The notes: generated by a model not told the origin, from the sequence alone. Shown: positions 49,215 to 61,160, numbered from the stretch's first letter. The stretch is 64,000 nt of DNA from Ceratotherium simum simum (GCF_000283155.1 NW_004454163.1:20018718-20082717), one strand, 5' to 3'. Translations and numbers: made by a program.

Positions 49215-49428
49215 AAGACGTTTTAAAACTTACTTTGTGCCACGAAACATGCCAAGAGCTTTGCTTCTGTGATCTTGTTTGAGCCTCAGAGCAACCCTAT
49301 AAAATAGGTTTGAATAATAATTCTATTTCATAGATAAGCAAAGTGAGTCTGGGTAAGGAACATTCTAGATCAGAGAGATGGTATTCAACTAAACTCTCAT
49401 TCTAGAGTCTAAGCAGTTGCTTTTTACA
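49215..49428 (-). repeat. MIR, antisense
   Basis: The order 'actttgtgccacgaaacatg', 'gcctcagagcaaccctataa' and 'ttcatagataagcaaagtga' is the reverse MIR. Confidence 0.7.
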
Positions 49429-49429
49429 C

Positions 49430-49575
49430 CAGTGGTTCTTGAACGTTAGTGTGTATCAGGACTAGGGATACAGGGGATGCTAACTCAGTTGGTCCACGTG
49501 TGGTCCACGAGTCTGCATGTGTAATAAGTACCCAGGTGGTGTAGGGGTCACACTTGAAGAAACATTGCTCTGTGC
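49430..49575 (+). repeat. MER5-like hAT fragment
   Basis: Starts 'cagtggttcttgaacgttag', then 'tgtggtccacgagtctgcat', 'agtacccaggtggtgtaggg' and 'cacacttgaagaaac' at the far end. The ends form imperfect inverted repeats. Confidence 0.65.
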
Positions 49576-49864
49576 CCCATGGCTTCTCAAAGTAAGAGAA
49601 GACCTCCATTGGGACTACCTTGGTCTCCCTCCTGACAGGTGGGGGTTTCCATCACACACAAGTGGGGAAGAACTTTGAACTTCCGAAGCATTCACTTAAC
49701 CTCTCTTAAGGAGCTCCCCTTACTGTACCCGGCATTACATGTATACCAATATCCTTCTCTCCTCCTCACCACTAGGCTCGAAGGCAAGAACCACACCTGA
49801 CCTGTATTTGTAGCCTCTGCACTTCCCATCATGCCTTGCACAAAGGACTCAGGAAACAGTAGGT

Positions 49865-50370
49865 GAATTGTGTGTGGGCTGGACCTAGTGATTTGCTTCT
49901 AACAAATAAAATACAGCAAAGGTGATGGGCTGTCACTTCCATGATTAGGTTGTGAAAGACTGTGACTTTTATCTTGCTGGAAATCTCTCTGGCTCTTCTT
50001 ATATGCTTGTTCTGATGAAGCAAGCTGTCATATTGTGAGCTGCCCTATAGAGAAACCCATGTGGAAGGAACTAAGGGTGGCCCTCGAGAAACTGAATTCT
50101 CCCAATAGCTAAGTGGGTGAACTCGGAAGCAGATGTTTCTCTAGTTAAGCCTTCAGACTCGACTCGAAGACCACAGCCCTAGCTGACACTTTGATTGCAG
50201 CCACATAATACACCCTGAAGCAGAGAATCCAGAAAAGCTGTGTCTAAATTAAAGAAACTGTGAGATGATAAAGTCTGTGACCCACAGAAACTGTGAGGTA
50301 ATAAATGTGTGTTGTTTGAAACCACTCAGTTTGGGGGTAATTTGTTAGGCAGCAATAGGTGACTAATACA
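49865..50370 (+). repeat. Old MaLR/ERVL-type solo LTR, sense
   Basis: The downstream half is clear: 'gttaagccttcagactcgac', 'gacccacagaaactgtgagg', 'taataaatgtgtgttgtttg' and 'caataggtgactaataca' match the 3' part of MLT1-like LTRs, including the polyadenylation region. The upstream half is more diverged. No internal sequence is attached. Confidence 0.7.
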
Positions 50371-51875
50371 ATCACACACAAAAAGGGCTCTGTGTGACTG
50401 GCTTCCTGGTAAGAACTGCATCCTAGCAATTTCTCTCCTCCCCTTCTTGGAAGGTTGGTTTCCCGTATGCCCCTACATGCTAAGGCATCATCGTCAAATG
50501 GGGTTTGTGGTTCCCTGGTGTGTGCCAGGACTCTTCAAGGAGTTGTTATTCCATAGATTGTTTTAAGGGAATCAGTTTCCAGATCCTAAATCTCCTTATT
50601 CATTCCTTCTAAACACTGATTTGCCAAAAAACAGCCCTACAGTTAGGGGGGCTCATTCTCAGATCTCCCTCTGGAGCCTCCAGGACACCAAACAAAAGGA
50701 CAGATAGAAACTTCAGTGTTGAGAAGGTGAGTGACTCTGATGAAGGAGCCGCACTCTGTGCAGGTCAGTGGTTTCCAATTCTGTTAACAAAATTGAAGGA
50801 GGACCTGATCCATTTGTCAGCTGACAGGTTATTTAAAATAATCTTTTCGTGGATCACTATGTGCTTTTGGCAAAGGAATTCAAATTGAGGGACGCTGTCC
50901 TAACAAAACTTCCTTTCCCATCTATTTGTTTATGTAAACAAATATAACACTTATATCCATAACAAAAATAGGAATAGATTTTTGAAGTTGTATAAGACCA
51001 TCTGTGATAATTCAATTCAGAATACTTGACCACTGGAAAATTTTTAAATAATTTATATACATATTTTTGTTATAATGTTATAGGGTGGTTGTCAGAAGAG
51101 TTTCCAGTATAAAAAATGTAGGCTAAAATTCTGTAGGGAAAGTGGAATGGAATTTCAGGCTCAAGAAAAAAATGAATGTATTAAAGAACTTGTGTATTTT
51201 TTTAAACGGGCAATGGAGGGTATCAAATTGCTATGGCAGTTAGAGTCCATTGGGTTCATTTAAAAAAGTGATGTAACCGTTTTATTTTAAGCTGACAATA
51301 TGTACAATATACCAAAATTACATCTTTTTCAATTATTTAAACTTATGAAAACTTTTAGTTATTAACCTAAAAATGTGTGGAGACATACATGGTTTTTCAA
51401 AATTACTTTAAAGAGTTTGAGAGCAAAAAAGTCTGAAGCCCATGGAGCAGAGGGCAGCCACATCTATGACCTCCAAAATTAGGTCTTCATTAGGAATTCC
51501 GGATTGAGAATGGTATTAACAGCCTTGATGCTCTGGAACACTTTCACCTTTGTAGCTTACTCAGTGGGCATTTCTGAGTCTCTCTCTAGGCAATGTGGAT
51601 TTGTTTTTCACCTGTTCCAAGTTAGCACCCAGGCTGTGAGGGTTTAAGCAGTGACTTCTGTTACTATTTGTATGGGGGAGACCTTGACACAGACCTCAGC
51701 CTAGATTTCGCAAGGGCACTCCTCCCCGGGGTAGAGATGGCTGGTGATCAGGGTAGAAGCTCTAACACGTGAAGATGGCAGAAGATAATTGGGAGAAGGT
51801 TGGTTTGGGAAAGAAAAGACTCTGAAGACTGAGGAATAGTGAGAGCTGGGGGCCCCAGCAAGGGAGAATGGGGAT
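50371..51875. other. Non-coding stretch
   Basis: No gene is supported. A block at 50765-50900 opens 'cagtggtttccaattctgtt' and ends 'aattgagggacgctgtcc', which resembles an unnamed hAT remnant. The AT-rich part at 50.9-51.4 kb is unassigned. Confidence 0.4.
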
Positions 51876-51889
51876 GTCATAATTGTTTT

Positions 51890-52145
51890 CAAATACTTGG
51901 AAATCTGTCATGTGAAAGAGAGATTAGTCTGGCTCTGCTTAATGGAGGCCAAATCCAGACCACAGGGAGGAAGTTCAGGGTGATAAATATTGGACAACCA
52001 TAAGGAATAAGTTCAACTTCTAATAACAAAAACTGTTTAAGAGAGGAGCAGGCCTCTCATGAAGAAGTGAGCTTGCTGTCTCTGGAGGAACTCAAGAAGA
52101 GGCTGGATTATCACTGCCAAGGATCTTGTAGATTTTCAGTGGGAG
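51890..52145 (+). repeat. L3/CR1 LINE 3' fragment, sense
   Basis: Landmarks 'ctgtcatgtgaaagagagat', 'ggaggaagttcagggtgat', 'aacttctaataacaaaaact' and 'tctggaggaactcaagaaga' then 'ggctggattatcactgcc' follow the conserved CR1/L3 3' end. Confidence 0.8.
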
Positions 52146-52930
52146 GGTGGGCTGTACCACCGCGGGAGTCAGTGGTTGTGGCCTGGTGGCTGCCCTCCAT
52201 ACACCTGGCTCATGACAACAAAGGAAGTGTAGAGCTGTTGTCACAAATGCTGTCTTGATAACCTCAAGGGGAGGAAACCCCCATCTCAAAGCTTGCTCCC
52301 TGGCAAGGTTCAATATCAGCCCTTTACAACTCAGTAAGACTGTAAGTCCTGTGTTCCCTTTAGGGGGTTTCATTTAAAGCTTGACTTAATCCTAAATGGA
52401 ATGAAAGGCTTTGCTCCCTACTAGGCATCCTGACTCTGCTGCAAAAGGGTTGAATTCTTTTCTTAGGGGAAGAGGGAGAGAAAAGGGTGGAGTTAACACT
52501 GTCCCAGAACCTCCAAAATCTCTCTTCATAGAAGCTGTTCACGAGGCCCAAGGCAATTGTACAAATAACTGTAATGACCCCCAGAATGGAATGACAAATC
52601 TCCTGAGGCTTGGATGGAGACAAGGGAGGAGAAAACTGAAGTAGCATGGATCAGAGTAAACGCAAACATAACAGCCTGCGTGCCCACAGTCTACACATCC
52701 TCACCAAAGTGACTCTGAGCCTCTAGTCCTCCAATAACAATAACGTCCCCTCACTGTCTCTTGTTCTTAGCTAAGCAGCCGCAGGATCCCCGTCCAGAGG
52801 CTTGCCAGGCATACAGTCTAGTTTGTCACCAGCTTCTTGCGCCCTCTTCTGGACACTTTTCCCAACAGCTGGTTTTATTTTTGCTTTTTCTCTCATTTTC
52901 TATATTCCACAATTCCCCAATCTTTCAAAC
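52146..52930. other. Non-coding stretch
   Basis: Nothing recognised. The frames of 77-95 codons on both strands lack features. Confidence 0.45.
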
Positions 52931-52934
52931 TAGA

Positions 52935-53060
52935 AAGGCATCAAAGACATCAATGTCCAAACTTCTCATTTTACAAGTGAGAAAACCAAGGCTCAGAGAG
53001 GAGGCAGGACCTGCCCAAAGCCACACGGCTGGATGGTGGCTGAGCTGCTCTCGACTTCTG
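52935..53060 (-). repeat. MIR-like fragment, antisense
   Basis: The run 'cattttacaagtgagaaaac', 'caaggctcagagaggaggca' and 'gcccaaagccacacggctgg' is the reverse MIR-type core. Confidence 0.65.
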
Positions 53061-53400
53061 GGAAGAACTAGGAAGTTGATAGGGGCTCACAAGCCCTGCT
53101 TGAGTAGCAGAGATTTTCACTCACAATCTCTCCCCACCTGACTTGCTCCGAAAGTGTACCCTTCACGCCATACCACCCACTAATCAAAATTGAACCATTA
53201 AACCGAGATCTTGCTGTGGGGCTCAAGTTTCTACCTGATTCCAGGTGAGAACTTTCTCGTGTCCCGAGATGAAGTGAGAGGGAATCAGAGCCAGATGCTG
53301 GGCTGAGGATGCTTTTCAGGGCTTATATTAATTACATAACCCTTTAAATTAGTAAATCCTGCCTGGAATATGCTGCCTGTTTCCAAATCCTACTCTGCTT
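53061..53400. other. Non-coding stretch
   Basis: Nothing recognised. Confidence 0.4.
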
Positions 53401-53408
53401 TAAGGCCG

Positions 53409-53575
53409 TGATTCTTGGTCTTGGCTACACATTGGAATCACCTGGGAATCACTTCAGACAGGCTGATCCCCATATCTCATCCCAGCAGCTCCAATTTAAT
53501 TGTTCTGGGAGGTGGTCTTTAGACACCCCCAGGTAATTCTACAGCAGGTCCTAAGGCGAGAATCTCTGCTTTAGG
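53409..53575 (+). repeat. MER20-like hAT element, full length
   Basis: It runs from 'tgattcttggtcttggctac' through 'attggaatcacctgggaatc' and 'ctccaatttaattgttctgg' to 'aggcgagaatctctgctt', with imperfect terminal inverted repeats. Confidence 0.8.
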
Positions 53576-54600
53576 GCCTACCCCATGTCCCACCTTCTCC
53601 ATGAAGCTCTCCCACACCACATGGATATATGTTTCTATTCTATGTGGTACTTGAGATTGACAATATCTGTAATATACTTTGAAATACTTCTGCACACATA
53701 TTTATTTTGAGCATTAATTCGAGGGGTAGCCAGATAATATGCTATCAAGAATTTACATTCCAGGGTGGTCAGCTGGCATATCAGAAAAGGCCAAATTCCA
53801 TACATAGCCACTACAAGTCCTTCTACTATTCACATCTCAATCAATAACCAAGTCTTGGCTAATTAGCATACTGAATGTCTAAATGAGTTGTTGGTGGTGA
53901 AACTGGTGACTTCTTAAGTGGCAGGATGGATGTTAGAAGTAAGCTGTCTTTGGTGAAATTAATGATACTCAAGATTTTTGGATTGGCTAGAGCCCCTCCT
54001 CACCCTTGCCGGAACAAGACTCCTGAGCTCCCTACAGCCTCCATTATTAGGGAGGGTGCTCAAGGCTGGATCCCAATTCAGTTCTGTGTCCAGCCAATGG
54101 TTTAGGAGGATTTCTGATTGTATAGTGCTGACGAGGAGGCATGAAATCCTGCCTCTGAAATGTTGCAATGAATGAAGCTTTCATACAGGTGACCCTCAAG
54201 TGACCCTGCCTTACAGGTGTGGTCAGAGGCCCTAAAAGGTCAGAGCGCTGGGATTTCATCAAGCTTTCAAAGCTAGTTGTATGACTTCTCTACCTACTTG
54301 CCAATGAAGGCTTGTTTAAGTAACATCTGTGTATGTGGCAGAATTTGGATTTAAACTGCTTTCTTTATAACCTGTAGTTACCACCTCAAGTTTCTTGGAC
54401 AACTACAATTATCTAACAAAAAGAACCCAAGTATGGTGTATGACCAGATAAACCTAGATCATTTTCTAACTCAGTCTTGTATATTTCTGATTCTTTTTAA
54501 AAAATATGAATCTAAACATTATTTATTAAACACCCACTATAGCAAGAACTCCACAAGGTACTAGATATTCAGAGATAAATAAAATGTGTCTGGGGGCCCA
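53576..54600. other. Non-coding stretch
   Basis: No exon or clear repeat. The overlapping 65-71-codon frames at 53.96-54.26 kb on both strands show no known domain. Confidence 0.45.
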
Positions 54601-54694
54601 GCTCAAACATCCAGCTGCCTTTTGACTTTTCCACATGTATGTCTCAGAGTATCTCCAACAAAGGTCTTGATTTTCACCCTCGAAACATGTTCTT

Positions 54695-54936
54695 TGGGGC
54701 CGGCCCCATGGTGTAGCGGTTAAGTGCACGTGCTCCGCTGCTGGCGGCCAGGGTTCGGATCCCGGGCACGCACCGATGCACCACTTGTCAGGCCATGCTG
54801 TGGCAGTGTCCCATATAAAGTGGAGGAATATAGGCATGGATGTTAGCCCAGGGCCAGTCTTCCTCAGCAAAAAGAGGGGGATTGGCATGGATGTTAGCTC
54901 AGGGCCGATCTTCCTCAAAAAAACAAAACAAAAAAA
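54695..54936 (+). mobile_element. ERE-type SINE, copy 6
   Basis: Head GGGGCCGGCCCCATGG, B-box-like 'ggttcggatcc', tail block repeated twice ('gatgttagc' near 54839 and 54889), and an AAC-rich tail. A perfect 13-bp duplication 'gaaacatgttctt' flanks it (54682-54694 and 54937-54949). The sequence on the right is L2. Confidence 0.93.
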
Positions 54937-54949
54937 GAAACATGTTCTT

Positions 54950-55300
54950 CCCCAAATCTTACCCATGTTGATACATGGCTTCACTGTCTACCATCAAGCC
55001 AAAAACCTAGAAGTCATCCCTGATTCCTTCCTTTCCCTCAGTTCTCACTTCTAATCCATCAGCAAAGCCTTACAGCCCGATCTCTAAAGCATTCCCCAAT
55101 CTGCCACCTCTCTCCCTCTCTACTGCCACCACCCTCATCTGGGCCCCAGCCATTTCCTGCTGGACACTGCAAAGGCCACCCGATCGCCCTCTTCACTTCC
55201 ATCCACTATTTTGACCTGATCTCTTCCTGCCCTTCTCCTTTCTTACTATGCTTTTCCAGCCACAAACCTTTCTGCTCCCCAAACACACTGGGCTGGTTCT
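54950..55300 (+). repeat. L2 LINE fragment, sense
   Basis: 'aaaacctagaagtcatccc', 'taatccatcagcaaagcc' and 'ctgccaccaccctcatctgg' are in L2 order. The sequence left of the ERE (about 54600-54694) may be the same copy. Confidence 0.8.
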
Positions 55301-55565
55301 CAGTTAAGGGTACTTGAACGTGCTGGCAAGGTAGGTATTCCCCTCAGGCCCAAAATTTAAGGGGGCACCAAATATCTCATTAATCAAGATAATATCTTAA
55401 TGGGATAGTAAAAAAAATTAATGCAAAAGTCCATGATGAACAAAATATCAACATTTTAAATAAAGACAGGATTCAACAGTGCCATATAGGAGCCTGAGGA
55501 AAAAGTAAAATGTGTGCCTCCCATATATGTGCTTTCATGTATTTTCTATTAGATTCTGCATATCT

Positions 55566-55850
55566 TTTTTTAAATTTACTTTTACTGAGATATAATTGAT
55601 ATATAACGTGTAAGTTTAAGATGTACAACATGTTGATTTGATACATTTACATACTGCAATATGATTACCACAGTAGCGTTGGCTAACACCTCTATCACAT
55701 CACATCACTATCATTTCCTTTTTGTAGTGGGAACGATTAAGATCTAGTCTCTTATCAACTTTCAAGTATATAATACAGTATTGTCTGTGGAGATCTAATG
55801 CACAGCATAGTGATTATAGACAACAATGCTTTATTATTTTTTTCCCCAGG
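55566..55850 (-). repeat. L1 3' UTR, antisense
   Basis: The text 'tactgagatataattgatat', 'gatgtacaacatgttgattt' and 'gcaatatgattaccacagta' is the reverse of an old L1 3' UTR. Confidence 0.8.
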
Positions 55851-56640
55851 ACATTAAAGGAGTTGAAAAATTGTAAAGTAAGGGTATTAATACTTGCAAC
55901 ATTATTTTAAGTTTAAATACTTTATTTATACTTGTGTATAAATAAATAAAGACCACCTTCAGGTTCGATGATTCACTAGAACTCACAGAACTCAGAAAAG
56001 CTGTTACATTCATGGTTTTGGGTTATTACAGTGCAAGGATACAAATTAAAGTCAGCAAAGGAAAAAGATGCATGGGGTGGTGTCCAGGAGAGACCAGGCA
56101 CAAGCTTCCCGCTGTCCTTACCCAGTGGAGTTTTAGGGACAGCACTTCTCCCAGCAATGAAGTGTGACAACATGTGCAAAGTACTGCCAAGCAGGGAAGT
56201 TCATCCAGGCCTGCAGGGTTTTTACTGGGGGTCAGTTATGTAGGCATGGGGACCACACTGACTGACCTTAACCACTGATTCTCCATTCCACCCACTCTCA
56301 AATTGAAACTGATACAGCATGGCCGAGGGCCGCCAGGGGAACAAAAACAGGCATTTGTCATAAATCACGTTGGTAGTATAAACCATCTGCTATGGCCCAA
56401 GGCCCCAGGTATACACAGACGCTCTTAGGCAGAATTCCAAGGGCTTATCGGTTATCTCCTAGGAGCTGATTAAGGATCAATCCTTTCTTTGGAATGTGAA
56501 GGGTTTGAACACCCCACGCCTGCTGAGTTAATCCTTTACTGTTCAATCCCCAAAACAGAATTTATTATAATTTTACTTATTTGGCTTTAATGAAGCAAAT
56601 TCATCATTAACATTTTCAAAATCTGCTTCTGGAAAAAGTT
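55851..56640. other. Non-coding stretch
   Basis: Nothing recognised. A short AT-rich patch lies at 55890-55950. The frames at 55976-56243 on both strands are without features. Confidence 0.4.
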
Positions 56641-56648
56641 AACCATTA

Positions 56649-56900
56649 GGGGCCAGCCCAGTGGCAAAGTGGTTAAGTTCGCGCACTCCGCTTCGGCAGC
56701 ACAGGGTTCACAGGTTCGGATACCGGGCACAGACCTATGCACCGCTCATCAAGCCATGCTGTGGCAGTATCCCATATACAAAATGGAGGAAGATTGGCAC
56801 AGATGTTAGCTCAACAACAGTCTTCCTCAAACGAAAAAAGGAAGATTGGCAATGAATGTTAGCTCAGGGCCAATCTTCCTCACCAAAAAAAAAAAAAAAA
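56649..56900 (+). mobile_element. ERE-type SINE, copy 7
   Basis: Head GGGGCCAGCCCAGTGG, B-box-like 'ggttcggatac' (one change from the usual), two 'gaagattggca' tail blocks, and about 16 A. The target-site duplication is 'gttaaccatta' (56638-56648) against 'gttaaccctta' (56901-56911). Confidence 0.92.
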
Positions 56901-57045
56901 GTTAACCCTTAAAGAAACACATTAAAATGTATGTAGGAACACACATTTTTCCTTTGGCTTCAAGCTTTAATATGGCCCACACACCACTGTCAGATCCTGC
57001 CTTTAAAATTTTGATATTTCATTCCTCATGGATTTTTTGCATAAG

Positions 57046-57095
57046 TCTTGATTTTTAAAAATATTGTTTATCTTGATTTTTAAAAATATTGTTTA
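57046..57095. repeat. Perfect 25-bp tandem duplication
   Basis: Positions 57046-57070 and 57071-57095 are identical, each beginning 'tcttgattttt' and ending 'attgttta'. Confidence 0.95.
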
Positions 57096-57129
57096 TATTG
57101 TTAGTGAGTTTCTCGGTGCCTCTTAAATT

Positions 57130-57800
57130 TTACACTCAAAGCTAGTGCGTCACTCACCTCACTCTAGTCCTGGCCCTGCAACAAGGCTGGTGCTTCTCAT
57201 TTTCCTAACCTCAAATAGCACCTAATCGGGGGCCGGCCCCATGGCTTGGCGGTTAAGTTAGCGCACTCTGCTACTGGAGGCCCAGGTTCGGATCCCGGGC
57301 ACGCACCAACGCACCACTTCTCCGGCCATGCTGAGGCCGCGTCCCACATACAGCAACTAGAAGGATGTGCAACTATGACATACAACTATCTACTGGGGCT
57401 TTGGGGGAAAAAAAGGAGGAGGATTGGCAATAGATGTTAGCTCAGAGCTGGTTTTCCTCAGCAACAAGAGGAGGATTAGCATGGATGTTAGTTCAGGGCT
57501 GATCTTCCTCACAAAAAAAAATAATAATAATAACACCTAATCAGAAAGGCCTTCCCTCATCACCCTACTGATGATTGTACCCTCCCATTTCTCTTTTCAT
57601 TTTATCACTTCACACTCTGAAATTACCTTATTTGTATTCTTGTTATTTCCTGTCTATCCCTTCCACCCAACAAATATAAGCTCCTCGTCTTATAAGAAAG
57701 CAGGGACCTCGTCTGTTTTGCTCACTGCTGAACTCCCAGACCTCAGAAGAGTGTCCCTCACATAGTAGCAGATGCTTAATAAATGTTAGGTGCACTGAGC
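57130..57800 (+). repeat. L2 LINE 3' portion, sense, split by an ERE
   Basis: The left part 'tcctaacctcaaatagcacc' joins across the ERE to 'tcagaaaggccttccctcat'. It continues through 'gcagggacctcgtctgtttt' and 'gatgcttaataaatgttagg', the usual L2 end. Confidence 0.85.
57228..57528 (+). mobile_element. ERE-type SINE, copy 8, inside an L2
   Basis: Head GGGGGCCGGCCCCATGG, B-box-like 'ggttcggatcc', 'agaaggatgtgcaactatga' body, long tail block and AAT-rich tail. The flanking duplication is 'aatagcacctaatc' (57214-57227) against 'aataacacctaatc' (57529-57542), with one mismatch. Confidence 0.93.
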
Positions 57801-58320
57801 CTCTGTCTGGGGACTGAAACCCTTATGTGGGGATAGACCAAAGAGCAGCTCACAGGTAAGGTTCCTTCCAGCTTAGTTCATCACCAAGCTGCCCTCTGTG
57901 GCTGGCGGGTCCAAAGGCTGAAAGCACCCACAGAAACAAATCCAGATAGAATACTAGAGTCAAAGGAAGCAACTAGCTATTTCCAATTTTACCGATTTAA
58001 CAAGCGCTATTTACGGAGTGCAGACAAATCGCACTCATGTCAGAGTGCAGAAAGTACCTTGCATATTCAAACTTTGCATAATTCAAATTAGCTACATTTA
58101 AACTCTCCAGCCTTGCAGAAAACACCCATTTACCACTGCCTCTGAGCTTGTCATTAAGAGATACTTTGGCCTGTGGCTCTGGTCTGTCCTAGGAAAATAA
58201 TTCATTCTTTTTTGGCGGCGATTTGTATTTCTAGGCATCTATTATTAAAATATAAACACCTCTAAAGGGAAAATGCGTTAACGAAGTCATCAGATTTGCA
58301 TGCTTTCATTGTAATGCCTT
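57801..58320. other. Repeat-free stretch with a CpG-retaining block
   Basis: No gene or repeat is recognised. From about 57950 the sequence is AT-rich but keeps several CpG sites and has octamer-like ATTTGCAT at 58294-58301. It is a candidate conserved non-coding element (see findings). Confidence 0.4.
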
Positions 58321-58329
58321 TGCTTCTGG

Positions 58330-58935
58330 GTCTTGTATGGCTTCCTTATTCTTGCCTGGTCATAACCGTCCATTGTCCTGGGCCCAGAGTGCTCACTGGT
58401 GTGACCCCCATCCTTCTCCTTCTGGTCTCCTGCGCCGGCCTCTGCATGCTTCCTAACTCCAAACACTCCATTGGCCAGGATTTCTCCTTCCTGTTGTTCC
58501 CTAGATTTCCCCACGCACAAGCCTGAGGGCTCCTATCTTATTCAGAGTATAAGCCACAGTCCTTTCAGTGGCCTTGGCTCTACTGCCCCCCTCCCCCACT
58601 CCAGCCACCAGCCCTCTTGCTGTCCCTCACACACGTCGTGGTCAGTCCTTCCTTGGTGCCTTTGCCTTTACTATCTCCATGGTTTTTGCCCCCTCATCTC
58701 CTCAGGGCTTTTCTCCCTGAGGCCTTCCCTGCTGCCTCACTTAAAAGTACACATCCTCTTGGCATTCCAGATCCCTGTCCCCATTCTCTACGCCATTATC
58801 ACAGTCTAGTATATTATATATCTTCCTTATTTATTTATTTGTTTGTTTCCTTCCCCTTTTGAGAATGTAAGCAGTTTTATTCTCTAATTCTTAGGGACAT
58901 CCTTACCTTAAGCCTGGTTCTTTCCAGCATGAAGT
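58330..58935 (+). repeat. L2 LINE 3' portion, sense
   Basis: 'cttattcagagtataagcca', 'cactccagccaccagccctc', 'cctttgcctttactatctcc' and 'ccctgaggccttccctgctg' are L2 landmarks in order. The overlapping 81-112-codon frames at 58.47-58.86 kb are derived from it. The first 200 bases are less certain. Confidence 0.75.
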
Positions 58936-58948
58936 GGTAGTTTGGATG

Positions 58949-59395
58949 ATAAATTAGTTTTCTAGGGCTGCCATAACAAAGAACCACAAACTGGGTGGCT
59001 GAAAATCATAGGCGTTTATTGTCTCACGGTTCTGGAAGCTAGAAGCCCAAAATCAAGGTGTCAGCAGGACCATGCTCCCTCTGAAACTCATAGGGGAGAA
59101 TCCTTCCTTGCCTCTTCTAGCTTCTGGGGGTGGCCAGCAATTCCTGGGGTCCCATGTTACAGCTGCATCACTCTGTACCCATCTCTTCCTTCATTGTCAC
59201 ATGGCCTTCTCACTACATGTGTCTGTGTCTCTCTGTCTCTTCTCCTCTTTTTATAAGGACACCAGTCCTATTGGATTAAGGGCCCACCTACTCCAGTATG
59301 ACCTCATCTTTTCTAATAACGTTCGCAATGGACCTGTTTCCAAATAAGGTCACATTCTGTGGTACTCAGGGTTAGGACTTCAACATCTCAGGATG
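58949..59395 (-). mobile_element. Solo MLT1-type (ERVL-MaLR) LTR, antisense
   Basis: Reading plus-strand text: 'tctagggctgccataacaaa', 'cacggttctggaagctagaa', 'ttataaggacaccagtccta', and 'ggttaggacttcaacatctc' near the end. This is the reverse complement of an MLT1C/D-like LTR over nearly its full length. Confidence 0.88.
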
Positions 59396-59489
59396 TCCTT
59401 GTCCAGTGACAGTTCTGTTCTATCAAGACAAATACATGGGGCTGGAGCTGCTATCGTTTACATGAAGCCAAGTCTTCCTTCCTTTCTTC

Positions 59490-59620
59490 ACCTATTTAGT
59501 CAACAAACATTTATAGAGCCAGGCATTTGCCAGGCACTGGAGACAAAAAAGTGACAGGCAAGCCCCCTACCCCAAGAAGCATCCAGGCTGGTGAGGAAAA
59601 GCAATGACAACAGGGCAGCG
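59490..59620 (-). repeat. L2 3'-end fragment, antisense
   Basis: The run 'acaaacatttatagagccag' and 'tttgccaggcactggagaca' is the reverse L2 tail. Confidence 0.65.
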
Positions 59621-61020
59621 TGGTTGGTCCTGTGCAGGCCCACGTGGTGAGAGGCGGCTCCTCCTGCCCTGGGCTATCCAGTAGCAGCCACCTGCTGGCA
59701 CCTCTGATAGTATTTGCATCCCCAGCCTCGACAGCTTTGGAGTGTGGGGAGGCATATCATTTAGGATTTCATTTTTATGCTCTAGCTAAAAGTTTGTGGT
59801 CTGCATCTATTTCAACTTGTGTTACTCCATAAATTAGGCCATAAAATTCTCGCATCCAGAAGTTGTCTTTTGACTCAAGCGTTTGTCATTCCTAATCAAG
59901 CTGGTCTTAAAGCTTATGCCACAAGTGGTGGGAGAAGTAACTGCCTAGCCCCTGGCTTCCCACTCCTCACCCCTCTGGTACCACCCATGGGCAAGCTCCG
60001 TCCCAGAGCTGCAACTAGTTTTAAGCCTCAAGTCAGTAAATTGTCTTAGTCTTGATGCTCCTCTTGCCTTGAACTACACCCCAATTCCAGTAATTGAGAT
60101 CCTGCTTTATTTATTTATTGGTGGTAACCAAGCCTCTGTCACAGTCTGGTTATAGTCACTGAAGCCTTCTCTTGTCCTAGTACCCTCATCTTTACCTGGT
60201 TTCTTATGTCATATCCAGGTTTTCCTGGGACAAGACTCACACTCACCCACCACAGTCTCCTCTTGGTCCATGATCTCACCATTAAGCCCACGTCTCATGA
60301 CTTTGTCCCAATATTTGCAGCAGTTCCTCCTGGATGCCTGGACCTGCCTGTATCTTGCTTCCAGATTCCCGATGCTATGATTTACTGACCTCTTAGGATT
60401 CCTGTGACCTACTGCTGGGGCCTTCTCAGACTCCCTGCTCCCCCTGGGGGATCTGCTTGGTTTTGGGTCAGTGGTTCTTAATCAGTGTCCCATGGCACAC
60501 TGAGGCGGCACTGTGAACTGTCACTATTGGACCACCAAATTCTGATTACAACATAAAATTGATTTTTGTATGACTGAAGATGAACACACTTTTATGAACA
60601 GGATGTCATTTGCTTAGATTGAGAGGTGAGAAATGAGGTACCGTGTTTGCCGGCACATCCAGGCTGAGAGCATGGACGGTGCAATCAAGCAGTCTACCCA
60701 CACACGGGAGATCAGCGCAGAGTGCGCTGGCCTGCGTGCTCTTACAGACACCGTGAGACACGTGCTGCTGCGGTGATGACCATGTTGTAATCACCGCCAA
60801 CTTGTCTAGTTCTGTGTCTTTTGATCCTTTCAGATGCATCAACAAATATTCTGGCATTTAAAGTGTGACTTGAAACATACACAGAAAAGTTGAAGAAATA
60901 TGACAGTGGTCAGGTTCATCCTCCCGTCACTGAGCCCTGGAATCATCGACCAGCCCCTCCTCTTCTAAAGCTTGTCAGTAGCGTGGACGCGGATAGTGCT
61001 AGCTGCTCGGCAGTGATGAT
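59621..61020. other. Non-coding stretch
   Basis: No exon is supported. At about 60470 a block opens 'cagtggttcttaatcagtgt', resembling a hAT terminal repeat, but its right end was not located. Confidence 0.4.
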
Positions 61021-61160
61021 CAGAAATCAAAATGCACATTCCCTTCGACCCAGAAATCCCACTTTAAGAATTCATTTTCCTGATAAGCTCATGAGTTGAT
61101 CATGGCAGCATGATTTGAAATAACAAAAGACTGGAAACCTGAATGTCCATCTACAGGAGT
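61021..61160 (+). repeat. L1 ORF2 fragment, sense
   Basis: 'aaatgcacattcccttcgac', 'ccagaaatcccactttaag' and 'aataacaaaagactggaaac' are the familiar end of ancient L1 ORF2. It is very short and broken. Confidence 0.75.
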
